This document shows, piece by piece, positions 41,836 through 52,186 of a stretch of 64,000 bases of DNA; positions within the stretch are counted from its first letter, which is position 1; the number at the start of each line of letters is the position of its first letter. The position numbers and the translations under genes are program-made. The notes beneath the pieces are model-generated. The model was not told the origin of the DNA and did no database searches. It saw only the letters and a list, made by a program, of their open reading frames with translations. Location of the stretch: assembly GCF_950295315.1 (NCBI RefSeq), contig NC_080168.1, positions 71,786,008 through 71,850,007 of the forward strand, given 5' to 3'. Source of the stretch: Erinaceus europaeus. Its lineage: Eukaryota; Chordata; Mammalia; Eulipotyphla; Erinaceidae.

Positions 41836-41911
41836 CTGGAGGGCTTGGAGAGACAGCATCACCATAAGCCAGAGCTGAGCAGTGTTCTGCTCTCTCTTTC
41901 TCTTATCTATA

Positions 41912-41961
<50 letters not shown>

Positions 41962-42015
41962 GTATAGATCTTTCTCTCTCTCTCATTTAAAAAAAATGAA
42001 TAAAATATCTTTTTT
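41836..42015 (+). mobile_element. SINE D/C composite with GT microsatellite
   Basis: GGCTTGGAGAGACAGCATCAC, GAGCTGAGCAGTGTTCTG and (GT)n at 41914-41958, then a CT-rich end. Confidence 0.8.
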
Positions 42016-42025
42016 AAAGCTGGAC

Positions 42026-42156
42026 CAGGTTGTGGGGGGAGATAGCATAATGGTTATATAGGAAGACTTTCATGCCTAATGTTCCAAAGTCCCAGGTTCA
42101 ATCCCCCACACCACAATAAGTCAAAGTTGAGCAGGGCACTGATTAAGAAAACAAAA
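42026..42156 (+). mobile_element. SINE D
   Basis: GGGGGGAGATAGCATAATGG, CAGGTTCAATCCCCCAC and GAGCAGGGCACTG. Confidence 0.9.
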
Positions 42157-42510
42157 GGGAATCGGGCGGTAGCGCAGTGGGTTAAGCACATGTGGCACGA
42201 AGCACAAGGACCAGCGTAAGGATCCCGGTTCAAGCCCCTGGCTCCCCACCTTCAGGGGAGTCGCTTCACAAGCGGTGAAACAGGTCTGCAGGTGTCTATC
42301 TTTCTCTCCCTCTCTTTGTCTTCCCCTCCTCTCTCCATTTCTCTCTGTCCTATCCAACAATGAATGCCATCAACAACAACCATAATGACCACAACAAAGC
42401 TACAACAACAAAGGCGACAAAAGGAGGGGGGGGGAATGTCCTCTAGGAGCAGTGGATTCATGGTGCAGGCACTGAGCCCCAGCAATAACCCTGGAGGAAA
42501 AAAAAAATTA
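42157..42510 (+). mobile_element. SINE A with 3' module
   Basis: GGGAATCGGGCGGTAGCGCA, GGTTCAAGCCCC, then CTCTAGGAGCAGTGGATTC, CAATAACCCTGGAGG and an A run. Confidence 0.94.
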
Positions 42511-43599
42511 ATGAAGCAAAACACATTACTTTGCAAATAAAAACATCAAAGCTTTAGAATTTCGCTGCCCAGAGGTAGACTTTACCCACACTTGTATCTT
42601 CTGAGTACATCCTCATACAAAATAGGGAGCACCTTGGGTATGGCCTTTGGCATTTTTCCTCTCTTCATTTACAAACATTTATCCACATAAAGACACTTCA
42701 TTGAAAATTAAACTTTTCAAAGCATGCTGATGTCCTACCACAGAAAGGATAACAATTGCCCACCCCCCAACCCCCCGAGAATGCAATAGTTGGCATTTGT
42801 CTCTAGCTTGGGGACTGTGTTCTCTTATACCCATTGCCTGGAATATTTCCCCATCATTATGGAGTCTCCAGGATGAAGTCTTAACATGGAACAACGGGCT
42901 GGGTGGGCTGAGCTCTGGACAGCGCTTGAGCTCCTGACCGAGTGTCAGTTATCTGGACCCACTGACCTGGTTCATCTGATAGTCAGGAAGCCACCCCACC
43001 CCAGAAGGTTGTGCTGGGCCCCACAGCTACTGTGCTGGATTGATTCCCCCAGGATGCTAGCTCCTCAGTGCGAACTGACTCTCACCTATATCTCTCCCCC
43101 CAAGTCAAAGTCTAAAATTTTGTGTTTTCCCAAACACGAGTGCCAGGCCTGCTCCCTTGATCCAAATAGAAAAGAAAAAATGCAGCTGTCAGGGATTCTG
43201 GGCCCCAATGCTGGGCTGTGTGTCTGTGAGCAGGGTGGCCTAGTAGCCATGTGAGGGGCCTCTGACCTCAGCCCCCTAAGCCCAGATTGCCAGCAGCTCT
43301 GCCTAGGCAGGCACTCTCATTGTGCTGCTCAAAGGGCTAGGGATTGAGCGGGGATAAAAGTGAGGCCTGAGCTGTGCCTTTGTGCCTGGCTGGATCTGTG
43401 CACAGTTAACAGGTCCTGTGGCCACTGGCCAAAGCATAACTGAGTACCCTGACTTCCCAAATACCTGGTCCCAGCTCCCCAGTGCTTTGTACAGGCTTCA
43501 TTCTATGCCCAGGTTGAAAGAGAAAAGTTCCACTAAGAACACAGCTAAGAGTTAAGGAAACTGGGACTCAGCTGGCTTTCCAGGAAAAGCTAGACAGTC
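42511..43599. other. About 1.1 kb repeat-free block
   Basis: Unique-looking sequence. GGGGATAAAAGTGAGGCC at about 43350 resembles a TATA-type core promoter, but no exon or known frame follows. A 122-codon open frame at 42886-43254 has no recognisable domain. Confidence 0.45.
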
Positions 43600-43792
43600 A
43601 AGGGGCTGGGTGATGGCACATTTGGTAGAGCACAGGTTACCATGTTCAAGGACCCAAATTCAAGCCTCCAGGGTCCCCACCTGCAATGGAGAAGTTTCAT
43701 TAGCAGTGGAGCAGTGCTGTAAGTGTTTCTCTTTCTCTATGGCTCTCTCTCCTCTCTATCTTTCCTTGCCTCAAGCTCTATAAAAAATAAAG
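43600..43792 (+). mobile_element. SINE B
   Basis: GGGGCTGGGTGATGGCACATT, AAATTCAAGCCTCC and GTGGAGCAGTGCTG. Confidence 0.88.
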
Positions 43793-43793
43793 G

Positions 43794-44160
43794 GGGAGGA
43801 GGGTGGTGGCACAGTGGGTTAAGCACACATGGCGCGAAGCACAAGGCCTGGTCTAAGGATCCCGGTTTGAGCCTCCGGCTCCCCACCTGCAGAGGGGGTC
43901 ACTTCACAAGTGGTGAAGCAGGTCTGCAGGTGTCCATCTTTCTCTCCCCCTCCTCTGTCTTCCCATTCTCTCTCGATTTCTCTCTGTTCTATCCAACAAT
44001 AACAGCAACAGCAACAATAACAATAATAACAACAACAAGGGCAACAAAAATGGGGGGGAATGGCCTCCAGGAGCAGTGGATTTGTAGTGCAGGCACCAAG
44101 CCCCAGCGATAACCTTGGAGGCAAAAAAAATAAAATAAAATAATAAAAATAAATAAAAAG
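43794..44160 (+). mobile_element. SINE A with 3' module
   Basis: GGGTGGTGGCACAGTGGGTT, CGGTTTGAGCC, AACAACAACAAGGGCAACA, then CCTCCAGGAGCAGTGGATTT and CGATAACCTTGG. Confidence 0.93.
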
Positions 44161-44163
44161 GGT

Positions 44164-44380
44164 AGGGGCCAGAGGGTGGTGGTACACCTGGTGAAGCACA
44201 CATGTTACTATGTGCAAGGACCCAAGTTCAAGCTCCTGATCTTGCAGGAGTGAAGCTTCGCCTTCACAAGCAGTGGAGCAGGGCTGCAGGTGTCTTTCTC
44301 ACTCTCTCTTTCTCCCTCTGTATTTCCCCCTTCCCTCTCAATTTCTCTGTCTCTACCAAAAAGAAAAAATGGAAAAAAGG
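44164..44380 (+). mobile_element. SINE B
   Basis: AGGGGCCAGAGGGTGGTGGTA, AAGTTCAAGCTCC and CTGTCTCTACCAAAAAG. Confidence 0.9.
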
Positions 44381-44657
44381 AGGGCTGGGGATACAGCATA
44401 ATGGCTATGCAGATTACTTTCATTTCTGAGGCTCTGAGTTCACAGGTTTAATCCTCAGAACTACTTAAAGCCAGAGCTGAGCAAAGCTTTGGTAAAAAAA
44501 TAATAATAATAATAATAATAATAAAATAAAGAGAAAAGAAAAAGGAAGGAAGGAAGGGGGAGAGAAAGAAAGGAATTGATAGGTACTGAGGATGTGTGGT
44601 GGAGTCATGTAGGTACTAAGCCATAGCAATAACCCTAGTAGCAAAAAAAAAAAAAAG
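44381..44657 (+). mobile_element. SINE D with AAT run, followed by a 3' module
   Basis: GGCTGGGGATACAGCATAATGG, GAGCTGAGCAAAGCTTTGG and (AAT)n at 44499-44524. A module remnant (GGAGTCATGTAGGTACTAAG, CAATAACCCTAG) follows at 44600-44640. Confidence 0.8.
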
Positions 44658-44671
44658 TTGGATAGTCAGTG

Positions 44672-44673
<2 letters not shown>

Positions 44674-44711
<38 letters not shown>
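44674..44711. repeat. GT microsatellite
   Basis: A (GT)n run of about 19 units. Confidence 0.97.
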
Positions 44712-44713
<2 letters not shown>

Positions 44714-44959
44714 GGTGTTGGTGTGGCTACCCCGTTCAGTCACTGCTATACAGAAGCTGCCCCTCAGCCTCTGTGACCCAATGGGTCCGGCTATACATAA
44801 GAAATCTGTCCCTCAAAGCCAGAGCTTGCTCCTCAGCCATTCTTGCCTGGGCCCCTCCCAGCTCTGGCAAGTATGAAATCAGAGGCTTGGCCTCCCAAGA
44901 ACTACAGTCTTCTCATGCCAGCTGCTCAGTAGCCAGTGGTTTGTGGTTAAGGGTGGAAG

Positions 44960-45255
44960 GAGCAGAAAGGGGTGGAGGGGTGGCAGGTGAGGGTGCACCA
45001 TTACCATGCACAAGGACCCAGGCTTCAGCCCCTGCTCCTCACCTGCAGGGTGACACTTCGTGAACAGTGAAACAATGCTGCAGGTGTCTCTTTCTCTCTC
45101 CTCTCCTTCTCTGTTTCCCTCTCCCCTCTTGATTTCTCTCTATCCTATGAAATAAAATAGAAATAAAAGGAAAAAAATTCACTGGGAGTGGTTAATTCAT
45201 ATTGCTGACACTGAGCCCTAGAAATAACCCTGTGGTAATAAAAAATTAAAAGTAA
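44960..45255 (+). mobile_element. SINE B with 3' module
   Basis: GTGGAGGGGTGGCAGGTGAG, AGGCTTCAGCCCC, then GGGAGTGGTTAATTCATATTG and GAAATAACCCTG. Confidence 0.82.
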
Positions 45256-45293
45256 ATAAATATAATAAAATTTAAAATATATAATAGAAATAC

Positions 45294-45440
45294 AAATAGG
45301 ACAAGGGAAATAGCATGATGGTTATGCAAACAGACTATCATTCATAAAGCTCCCAAGTCCCAGGTTCAGTCCTGCATACTACCATAAGCCAAAGCTGAGC
45401 AGTGCTCTGGTAAAAATAAATAAATATTAAATAAGTAAAA
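45294..45440 (+). mobile_element. SINE D
   Basis: GGACAAGGGAAATAGCATGATG, CAGGTTCAGTCCTGC and GCTGAGCAGTGCTCTGG. Confidence 0.88.
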
Positions 45441-45452
45441 AGAATAGAAGGA

Positions 45453-45548
45453 GCAGCCCAGGAGGTGGCATAGTGGGTGGGGTGTTGGACTCTCGTTTAT
45501 GAAGTCTAGGGTTCAATCCCTAGCATTGCAGGTGCTAGTAGGTTCTCT

Positions 45549-45597
<49 letters not shown>

Positions 45598-45640
45598 CTC
45601 TCTGTCTCATTCTTGGATAAGTAAAATTTTAAAAAGAGAG
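45453..45640 (+). mobile_element. SINE C with CT tract
   Basis: GCAGCCCAGGAGGTGGCATAG, GGGTTCAATCCCTAGC and (CT)n at 45554-45591. Confidence 0.9.
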
Positions 45641-46117
45641 AGAAGGAAATGGAATTATAATGTGCAGAAGCAAAATCTGTGGCCCAGAAAACCTGCCCAT
45701 TGATTCTCTTGCTTACTTTGGCATAGGTGTAACATTTGCTATGGCCCTGGGGCTAGGAGAGATGACCAGAGACTGGTGAGATGTGAAGATGTGTAGGGCT
45801 GTCTCCTGGCTGGTGGTGCACAGGGAGCCCCAGAGAATATATTGACATGCAGCAAAAGTTACAGACTTTATTAGTATAGACAAGTCACCAAAGGAGGTGA
45901 CAGATAGACAGTAAAGAGCCTATCTCCACAAAAGTGAGGTAGAAGGAAGTCAAGCTGACAAAGAGGAGGCCAGCAGCTGTCCCCCATCAGGGAGAAGTTC
46001 ACTGCTTCTGTGACTTTAAGCAGAGGCAGAAGTTTGTGGCTTACTACCTGGGGTCAGGGCAGCAGCCTTCAGGGTAGCTGGCAGCTAGAGTTCAAGTCCT
46101 TTGCTTTGCTAATATCT
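45641..46117. other. Repeat-poor interval
   Basis: No gene is visible. CAGACTTTATTAGTATAG near 45870 could be an antisense poly(A) signal of an old LTR, but no ends are seen. Confidence 0.4.
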
Positions 46118-46267
46118 TTTTTTTTTTAATAAAAGAGATACAATGAGAAGGAGAGAGGGGGTAAAGAAAGAGAGACAGCGCAACTAGAACAACGCTCAGC
46201 TCTGGCTCATAGTGGTGCCAGGGATTGAATCTCTGACCTTGGAGCCTCAGGCACAAAAAGTCTTTTG
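46118..46267 (-). mobile_element. SINE D
   Basis: AACAACGCTCAGCTCTGGCTC, GGATTGAATCTCTGACC and AAAGTCTTTTGC. Confidence 0.9.
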
Positions 46268-46480
46268 CACAAAGCATAAGGACTTGTGCAAGGATCCTGG
46301 TTCAAGTCCCTGGCTTCCTACCTGCAGGGAGGTTGATTCACAAGCAGTGAAGCAAGTCTGCAGATGTCTCTCTGTCTTTCTTCCTCTCTGTCTGCCCTTC
46401 CGCTTTCAATTTATCTCTGTCCTATCCAATAACAACAATGCACAAAAAATGGCTGCCAAGAGCAGTGAAGCAGGAGGAGG
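46268..46480 (+). mobile_element. SINE A, head truncated, with 3' module
   Basis: ACAAAGCATAAGGACTTGTGC, TGGTTCAAGTCCC and GCTGCCAAGAGCAGTGAAGC. Confidence 0.85.
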
Positions 46481-46502
46481 GAGGAGAGGGGAGGAGGAGA
46501 AA

Positions 46503-46568
46503 TGGAAAGAAGGAAGGAAGGAAGGAAGGAAGGAAGGAAGGAAGGAAGGAAGGAAGGAAGGAAGGAGG
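46503..46568. repeat. GGAA microsatellite
   Basis: About 14 GGAA units after GAAAGAAGGAAGG. It gives long open frames that are artefacts. Confidence 0.96.
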
Positions 46569-46574
46569 AAAGGG

Positions 46575-46795
46575 AAGGCTGGGTGGTGACACACCTGGTT
46601 GAGCACATGAGTTACAATACACAAGTACCCAGGTTCAAGCCCCTGGTCCCCAACTGCAGGGGGAAAGCTTCTCGAGTGGTGAAGTAGTACTGCAGAGGTC
46701 TCTCTTCTGCTCTTTCTCCCCCTTCCCTCTTGATTTCTGGCTGTCTCTACCCAATAAATAAATAAAGATAGTTTAAGGAAGAAAAGAAGGAAGGA
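46575..46795 (+). mobile_element. SINE B
   Basis: AGGCTGGGTGGTGACACACC, AGGTTCAAGCCCCTGG and CTGTCTCTACCCAATAAATA. Confidence 0.92.
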
Positions 46796-46799
46796 CCAA

Positions 46800-46978
46800 G
46801 AGCTGGTGGTGGTGCACCTGGTTGAGCTTACACATTACCATGTGCAAGGACCCAGATCCATAGCCCTAGTCCCCACATGTAAGGGAGAAAGAAGCTTCAT
46901 AAGCAGTGAAACAGTGCTGCAGGTCTCTCTCTCTCTCTCGCTCTCGCTCGCTCTCGCTCGCTCTCTCTCTCTCTCTCA
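46800..46978 (+). mobile_element. SINE B with CT/CG tract
   Basis: GAGCTGGTGGTGGTGCACC, a B box changed to AGATCCATAGCCC, and a CTCTCGCTCGCTCTCG tract at 46926-46976. CT-rich DNA and a remnant tail resume at 47169. Confidence 0.85.
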
Positions 46979-47168
46979 AATAATTATTTATTTATCATTG
47001 GATAGAGACAGAGAAATTGAGAGGGGAGGGGGAGTTAGAGAAGGGAAGAGGCAGAGAGACACTTGCAGATCTGCTCCACCACTTGTGAAGCTTTCCCCCT
47101 GCAGGTGGGGACCAGGTGCACACTGGGTCTTTGCACACTATAATGTGTGCTTAATCAGGTGCACCACT
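46979..47168 (-). mobile_element. SINE B inserted in the CT tract
   Basis: TTATCATTGGATAGAGACAGAG through CAGGTGCACCACTGA. A second CT tract (47172-47213) follows it, so it appears to have split the tail of the sense SINE. Confidence 0.85.
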
Positions 47169-47171
47169 GAC

Positions 47172-47216
<45 letters not shown>

Positions 47217-47265
47217 TCCACTTCCATTTCTCTGCCCTAGAAAATTAAATAAATGTAAAAAAACT

Positions 47266-47784
47266 ATTTAAAAAGAAAAAAATATATCTTATTTTTTAAA
47301 AAAGGCAAAGTCTAACTGAAGAAAGCAGTCAGTCCCTTGTCACTGTCTGTGATCCATGTCACCGTGGCAGCCCTCACCTTTTTGTGTCTCATTGTGACAG
47401 TCCAGGGCCCTTCTTTGTAGAGACTGAATCAAAAGCTAGCCATGTGACTGTCTCAGACCCCAGGCTGTATGACAGAGAAGCTTCTAGAACACATCACCAG
47501 ATTGCAAACTAGAGGGAAAAGAAAACTCGAGCCCATGATCTCACCTCTGATGGAGAGGGTTTGGGGGACCTGGCCTGGCCTGCAGGAGTGACAGGCAGAG
47601 CCCCAGGCACCAGGGGCACCCTGGTTGTGTCTGGGGAGAACTTTAGGGAGGGTGAGCCTCTCCTCCTGGCCTCTACCCCACCAGACTAGGTCTCTGTGAA
47701 ACCCCAAAGGGGTGCAAAGGCAGCACCCCAGACTTGTATGTTCAACCCCGTCCAGTAGCAGCCAGAGCCCACAGAGCTCTGAGC
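47266..47784. other. Repeat-poor interval
   Basis: No feature is recognised. Confidence 0.45.
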
Positions 47785-47850
47785 ACCCTCTCTCTCTGTC
47801 TCTCTCTGTCTCTCTCTCTCTCTGTCTCTCTCATAAAATAAATAAATGTG
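47785..47850 (+). repeat. CT/CTGTCT low-complexity tract, probable SINE C tail
   Basis: TCTCTCTGTCTC repeats end in CATAAAATAAATAAATG. Confidence 0.75.
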
Positions 47851-48478
47851 ACTTTGTTTCTCTGTCTTTTATTTTTATTAAAGGGGTTAATGGTCTACAT
47901 TATATTCATTGACACATGGCTGCAATTTCCATGGTTATAGCATGATTTGGTGGGCAGGCCTGTGAATGAACCACCCTGCAGCCTCTGTGATCTGAGGGTG
48001 GGACATTCCCTAGCATGGGGCGGGGGTGGGGGGTTCTCAGTGGGCAGAGCTTCTGGCTTACCCAGAGATACTGTCAGTCCCATGGCAGAGAGAAACATGC
48101 TGGGACGCAGAGGCTGTTTGATGACCAGACTTCAAGACATGCCTGCTGTGGGGCTACTGTGACCCACAGAGCCCTGCAGAGCCCCCGAGTCTGTGTCTGG
48201 ACTCCTAAGAACCCCTCCCACTACTAAAGTCCCCCACTGGCCCCCAGCCCCAGAGCCACCCATCTCCCAGGACCCCCCCATCCCCAGAGACCCCTGTTCC
48301 AGAGTCTCTGCAGAGAGCACCCCAGCCCCAGAGCCCCTGCAGAGCTCACACTGTGGTTAGGAGGCTGTGTCCCATGGCAGACTCGGGGTGCTGATGGCAG
48401 CACCCCAACAGTTCCCAGATGCTTCCCAGGGCAGGCAGAGCTAACCCCTCGTGTTCTTTCTGCTCTTTCCTCTGACTG

Positions 48479-48480
<2 letters not shown>
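47851..48480. other. Repeat-poor interval
   Basis: It contains a loosely repetitive CCCCAGAGCCCC-type stretch at 48240-48350. No gene is recognised. Confidence 0.45.
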
Positions 48481-48515
<35 letters not shown>

Positions 48516-48617
48516 ATTGCTCAGCTCTGGCTTATGATGGTACTGAAAACTGAACCTGGGACTTTGGAGCTTCAAGCATGAAAGTCTCTTTGCATAACTC
48601 TTTGCTGTCTCCCCCAC
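48481..48617 (-). mobile_element. SINE D with CT tract
   Basis: (CT)n at 48481-48511, CATTGCTCAGCTCTGGCTTATG and TTTGCATAACTCTTTGCTGTC. Confidence 0.9.
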
Positions 48618-48863
48618 CCCTTTCTCAAGCACTGCTGCTCCCATTGGTCCCATCATGATGCCCCAGTGGCCACACCCCCATGCCTCTGTCTTGGTGGGGT
48701 TATACCTCCCCCCGTTACAGTGCCTCCAGAGAAGTCTGAACTTGTCATTTCTGTGACCCCAGAGAGACTGAGCAACCAGGAAAAGCTTGGGGTGCCTGTA
48801 TCCCCCACACCCAGCCTTCCAGTTGGTGACATCCTCAGAGCCAGCACTGCACCTGCACTTTTT

Positions 48864-49164
48864 TTAAAAGATTTTTTTTATATTTATTTGTTTATTTCCT
48901 TTTTGTTGCCCTTATTGTTTTTATTGTTGTAGTTATTGTTGTTGTTGTTGTTATTGATGTTGTCATGTTGGATAGGACAGAGAAAAATGGAGAGAGGAGG
49001 GGAAGACAGAGAGGGGGGAGAGAAAGACACCTGCAGACCTGCTTCACCACCTGTGAAGCAACTCCCCTGCAGGTGGGGAGCCGGGGGCTCAAACTGGGAT
49101 CCTTGTACCAGTCCTTGTGCTTTGTGCCACATGTGCTTAACCCACTGCGCTACAGCCCGACTCC
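48864..49164 (-). mobile_element. SINE A with 17-bp TSD
   Basis: A full-length antisense copy is flanked by CTGCACCTGCACTTTTT at 48847-48863 and 49165-49181. Confidence 0.96.
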
Positions 49165-49181
49165 CTGCACCTGCACTTTTT

Positions 49182-49784
49182 AAGCTGAAAGAGCAGTGGG
49201 ACTTAAGAGACAGGGCTCCGGAGAGCAGCAGGGGCAACAGGGCCACAGAGAAGATCCCCAAGATGCTGCAGGTTCCCAGAATACCTGCTCACTGGCCTCT
49301 CACCCTAGTACATCCTTTCTCCCTTCCTTCCTTCCTTCCCTTTTGTTCTGTCTGTCCCTTCTGCTGGATCTCAGGGCATATTTCCAGACAGTAGTGTTCT
49401 CTGTGCAGCATCCTGACACATATATGTATGGGGGCTGGGGGCTTAAGTGCCCCTTGAATGGAATCTAGTGGCCATGGATTAAATCCACTGATGACATCTA
49501 CAAAATGGCAGGCATCACAGTGACTGAAACCCAAGTAATCAAGGCCCTCTGGGGTAGACAGGCAAAATGCCCATGGTGTGGGAGAGAGCAGAACCCTGCT
49601 CCCAAACCCCTTACACACACACACACACACACACCTCAGGCCCTCCTGGACTGGCCTGCTGTAAACTGGGGACACAGTTCTGTGTTCTGGATGCTGCAGC
49701 TTCATTGTCTCTTATGAAAGAAAAGGACTGTGAATAATGAACCATTTTTAGTGTGTAGTATCTTTCTGCTTTTTCCTTTCCTTT
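49182..49784. other. Repeat-poor interval with short CA run
   Basis: (CA)n lies at 49613-49634. No gene is recognised. Confidence 0.45.
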
Positions 49785-49862
49785 CTTCCCCACCCTTAAC
49801 GCCCCACCAGGGTTATCTCTGGGGCTCAGTGCCTGCACAACTCCACCTCTTCCAGTAGTCAC
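49785..49862 (-). mobile_element. Isolated SINE 3' module
   Basis: CCAGGGTTATCTCTGGGGCTCAGTGCC and CTCCACCTCTTCCAGTAG are the antisense 3' module with no SINE body. Confidence 0.75.
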
Positions 49863-50012
49863 TGTATTCCATAGAGGGTTCTGTGAAGGGGAGCAGCTCC
49901 CCCTAGTGGCTCAGGGGGTACCAATGACAGCACTGCAGGTTTGGTTTGGTTTCTAGCTTCCCCAGTTTTGCTGCAAACCCATCTATTATTTTCCCTTAAA
50001 AATTAATGAAAG

Positions 50013-50260
50013 AGGGATTCGGGTGATAGAGCAGCAGGTTAAGCACACGTGGCTCAAAGTGCAAGGACAGGCATAAGGATCTTGGTTCGAGCCTCACACG
50101 CAGTGAAGCAGCTCTGCAGGTGTCTCTCTTTCTCTCCCCGTCTTCCCCTCCTCTCTCCATTTCTCTCTGTCCTATCCAACAAAAACGACATCAATAACTA
50201 CAACAATAAAACAATAAGGGCAACAAAATGGAATAAATAAATAAGTGTTTTTTAAAAATC
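50013..50260 (+). mobile_element. SINE A with an internal deletion
   Basis: GGGATTCGGGTGATAGAGCA and TGGTTCGAGCC join directly to CACACGCAGTGAAGCAG. About 35 bases (CCCCGGCTCCCCACCTGC region) are missing; the tail is normal. Confidence 0.9.
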
Positions 50261-50279
50261 TAAAAAAATGGAACGATAC

Positions 50280-50413
50280 AACTTTCAAAAAATTAAAGAG
50301 AGAGAAATCGAGAGAGAATCAGAGTATCACTCTGGCATATGTGATGCTGAGGAATCAAACTTGGGACCTAGCTTGAGCCTCCAATGCTTTATCCACTTCA
50401 TTACTTCCTGCCA
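50280..50413 (-). mobile_element. SINE C
   Basis: AGAGTATCACTCTGGCATATG and GGAATCAAACTTGGGACC. Confidence 0.85.
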
Positions 50414-50649
50414 TGCCCACCTATTACTTTCATCTTGGTATATGTTTACTAGACATTTATCATGATGATGACACAGAGCTGGGCATAATAGTCAAAGGTT
50501 CCTGGGGTAGACCAGAAGGACGAGCCTGCTCACATCTGTCTAGATAAACTAATAGTTGTATCAGTGAGCCTGTCAGTCTAAGACCTACACTGCTGCACTG
50601 GACAGCAGCCTCGTCGCTCACTGCTTGGCTGAACATAGGCATTCACTGT

Positions 50650-50807
50650 TTTTTGTTTGTTTGTTTTTAGACAGAGACAGGGAGGCACACAGAGAGACAG
50701 ACACCACAGAACCAAGTCTTCCTCCAATACAATGGGGGCTGAACTTAAACCTGACTTACACACATGGCAAAGCAGCACACTGTCCAGTAAGCTATTTCAC
50801 CAGCGCT
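50650..50807 (-). mobile_element. SINE E
   Basis: (TTTG)n start, CAAGTCTTCCTCCAATACAATG and CACATGGCAAAGCAGCACACTG. Confidence 0.87.
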
Positions 50808-50814
50808 GATTTTT

Positions 50815-51040
50815 TGTTTTTAATGTGATCTAGAGAATGAATTCAGGGCCTTGCATATGAGCAATGCTGCTGAACCTCTCCCTGGCCCAATCCCCCAACC
50901 CCAGCCCTCATATTTTTTATTTATCATGGGAAAAGAGAGACCAAAGCACTGCTCCACTGCCCAATAGTGTTCTTGTGTGGTGCTAGAGCTTGAACCCAGG
51001 GCCCCACACATAGTTTACAGGGTAAGGTCTCCCAGCCTGG
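50815..51040 (-). mobile_element. Two truncated antisense SINEs
   Basis: The first (to about 50890) has GAATTCAGGGCCTTGCATATG and CTCCCTGGCCC. The second (50905-51040) has AAAGCACTGCTCCACTGCCC and GCTTGAACCCAGGGCC. Confidence 0.7.
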
Positions 51041-51101
51041 CATTTGCTGACCTTGAAGTTAGTGGGCACACCTATAGGCTGTTTCATAGAAAGCATTCTA
51101 A

Positions 51102-51384
51102 GGGAGTCAGCCAGTAGCACAGCGGGTTAAGCACACATGCTGTGAAGCGCAAGGACCAACATTAAGGACCCGGGTTTGAGCCCCTGGCTCCCCACCTACA
51201 GGGGAGTCGCTTCACAAGCAATGAAGCAGGTCTGCAAGTGTCTATCTTTCTCTCCCCCTCTCTGTCTTCCCCTTCTCCATTTCTCTCTGTCCTATCCGGC
51301 AACAATGACATCAATACAACAATAATAATAACCACAATGATAAAAACAATAAGAACAAAAAAGAAATAAAATATTTTTTAAAAT
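51102..51384 (+). mobile_element. SINE A
   Basis: GGAGTCAGCCAGTAGCACAG, GGGTTTGAGCCCC and a tail lacking the GGGCAACAAAAGGG motif. Confidence 0.92.
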
Positions 51385-51782
51385 AGCATTATTTAGAAAT
51401 AATATGGGGGCCCCAGAAGAACGACAGATTCTTCCCTAGATTAGAGTTTCTCTTGTGTGCTCCGAGGGGAGGGATTTCAAATTTGCCCTGAAATGTATAA
51501 GAAACGTATTGGAAACTCGATTATAAAATGTTACACAAAGAACATTCCATTTAACTCTACTTCATTTTTTTTTTAAGTTTGCAGGGAGGAGAATGGAGAA
51601 GATAGCTTACCTGATAGGGGATGTAGCCTGGAATGTACACAGCCCAGACTTAAGCACTAGGTCCACCTGGGAGGTGCGGTGGCACACTGCTACAGCATCT
51701 GTGTGCATGGAAAAGCAGTAGGGGAGCAGTGAAACAGCACATGTACAAGGCTCTAGCTCCACAAGATCAACAGAAGTTTGAG
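51385..51782. other. Mostly unique interval, with a possible diverged SINE
   Basis: GAAGATAGCTTACCTGATAGGG at about 51599 may be a very old E-type head. No gene is visible. Confidence 0.4.
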
Positions 51783-51903
51783 AGGGAAATAGCATGGTGG
51801 TTATAGAAACAGACTGTCGTGCCTGAAGCTCTCAGGTCCCAAGTTCAATCAATCCAGATCAGAGCTGAACCATGATCTGGTAATAAATAAATAAATATTT
51901 GAA
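51783..51903 (+). mobile_element. SINE D
   Basis: GGGAAATAGCATGGTGGTTATAG, AAGTTCAATCAATCC and GAGCTGAACCATGATCTGG. Confidence 0.87.
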
Positions 51904-51956
51904 GAATAATTTATTTTTCTTACTGTGAGTCACTGGGTGTTTAAAATATAACTCTG

Positions 51957-52181
51957 GGGAATCAGGCTGTAGCACACTGGGTTGAGAACATGTGGCACAA
52001 AGTGCAAGGACCAGCATAAGGATCCCAATTCCCCACCTGCAGGGGAGTCACTTCACAAGCGGTGAAGAAGGTCTGCAGGTGTCTATCTTTCTCTCCCACT
52101 CTCTGTCTTCCCCTCCTCTCTCCATTTCTCTCTGTCCTATCTAACAATGACGACATCAATAACAACAATAAAAAAACAAGG
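51957..52181 (+). mobile_element. SINE A, split by the large L1
   Basis: GGGGAATCAGGCTGTAGCACA through CAATAAAAAAACAAGG. Its B box has been lost (CCCAATTCCCCACC). The missing tail (GGGCAACAAAAGGG) is found at 58573, right after the L1. Confidence 0.92.
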
Positions 52182-52186
52182 GGGGG

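Noticed and set aside
42886..43254. 122-codon open frame
   Set aside because: No family resemblance and no flanking exon signals; kept only as part of the unique interval.
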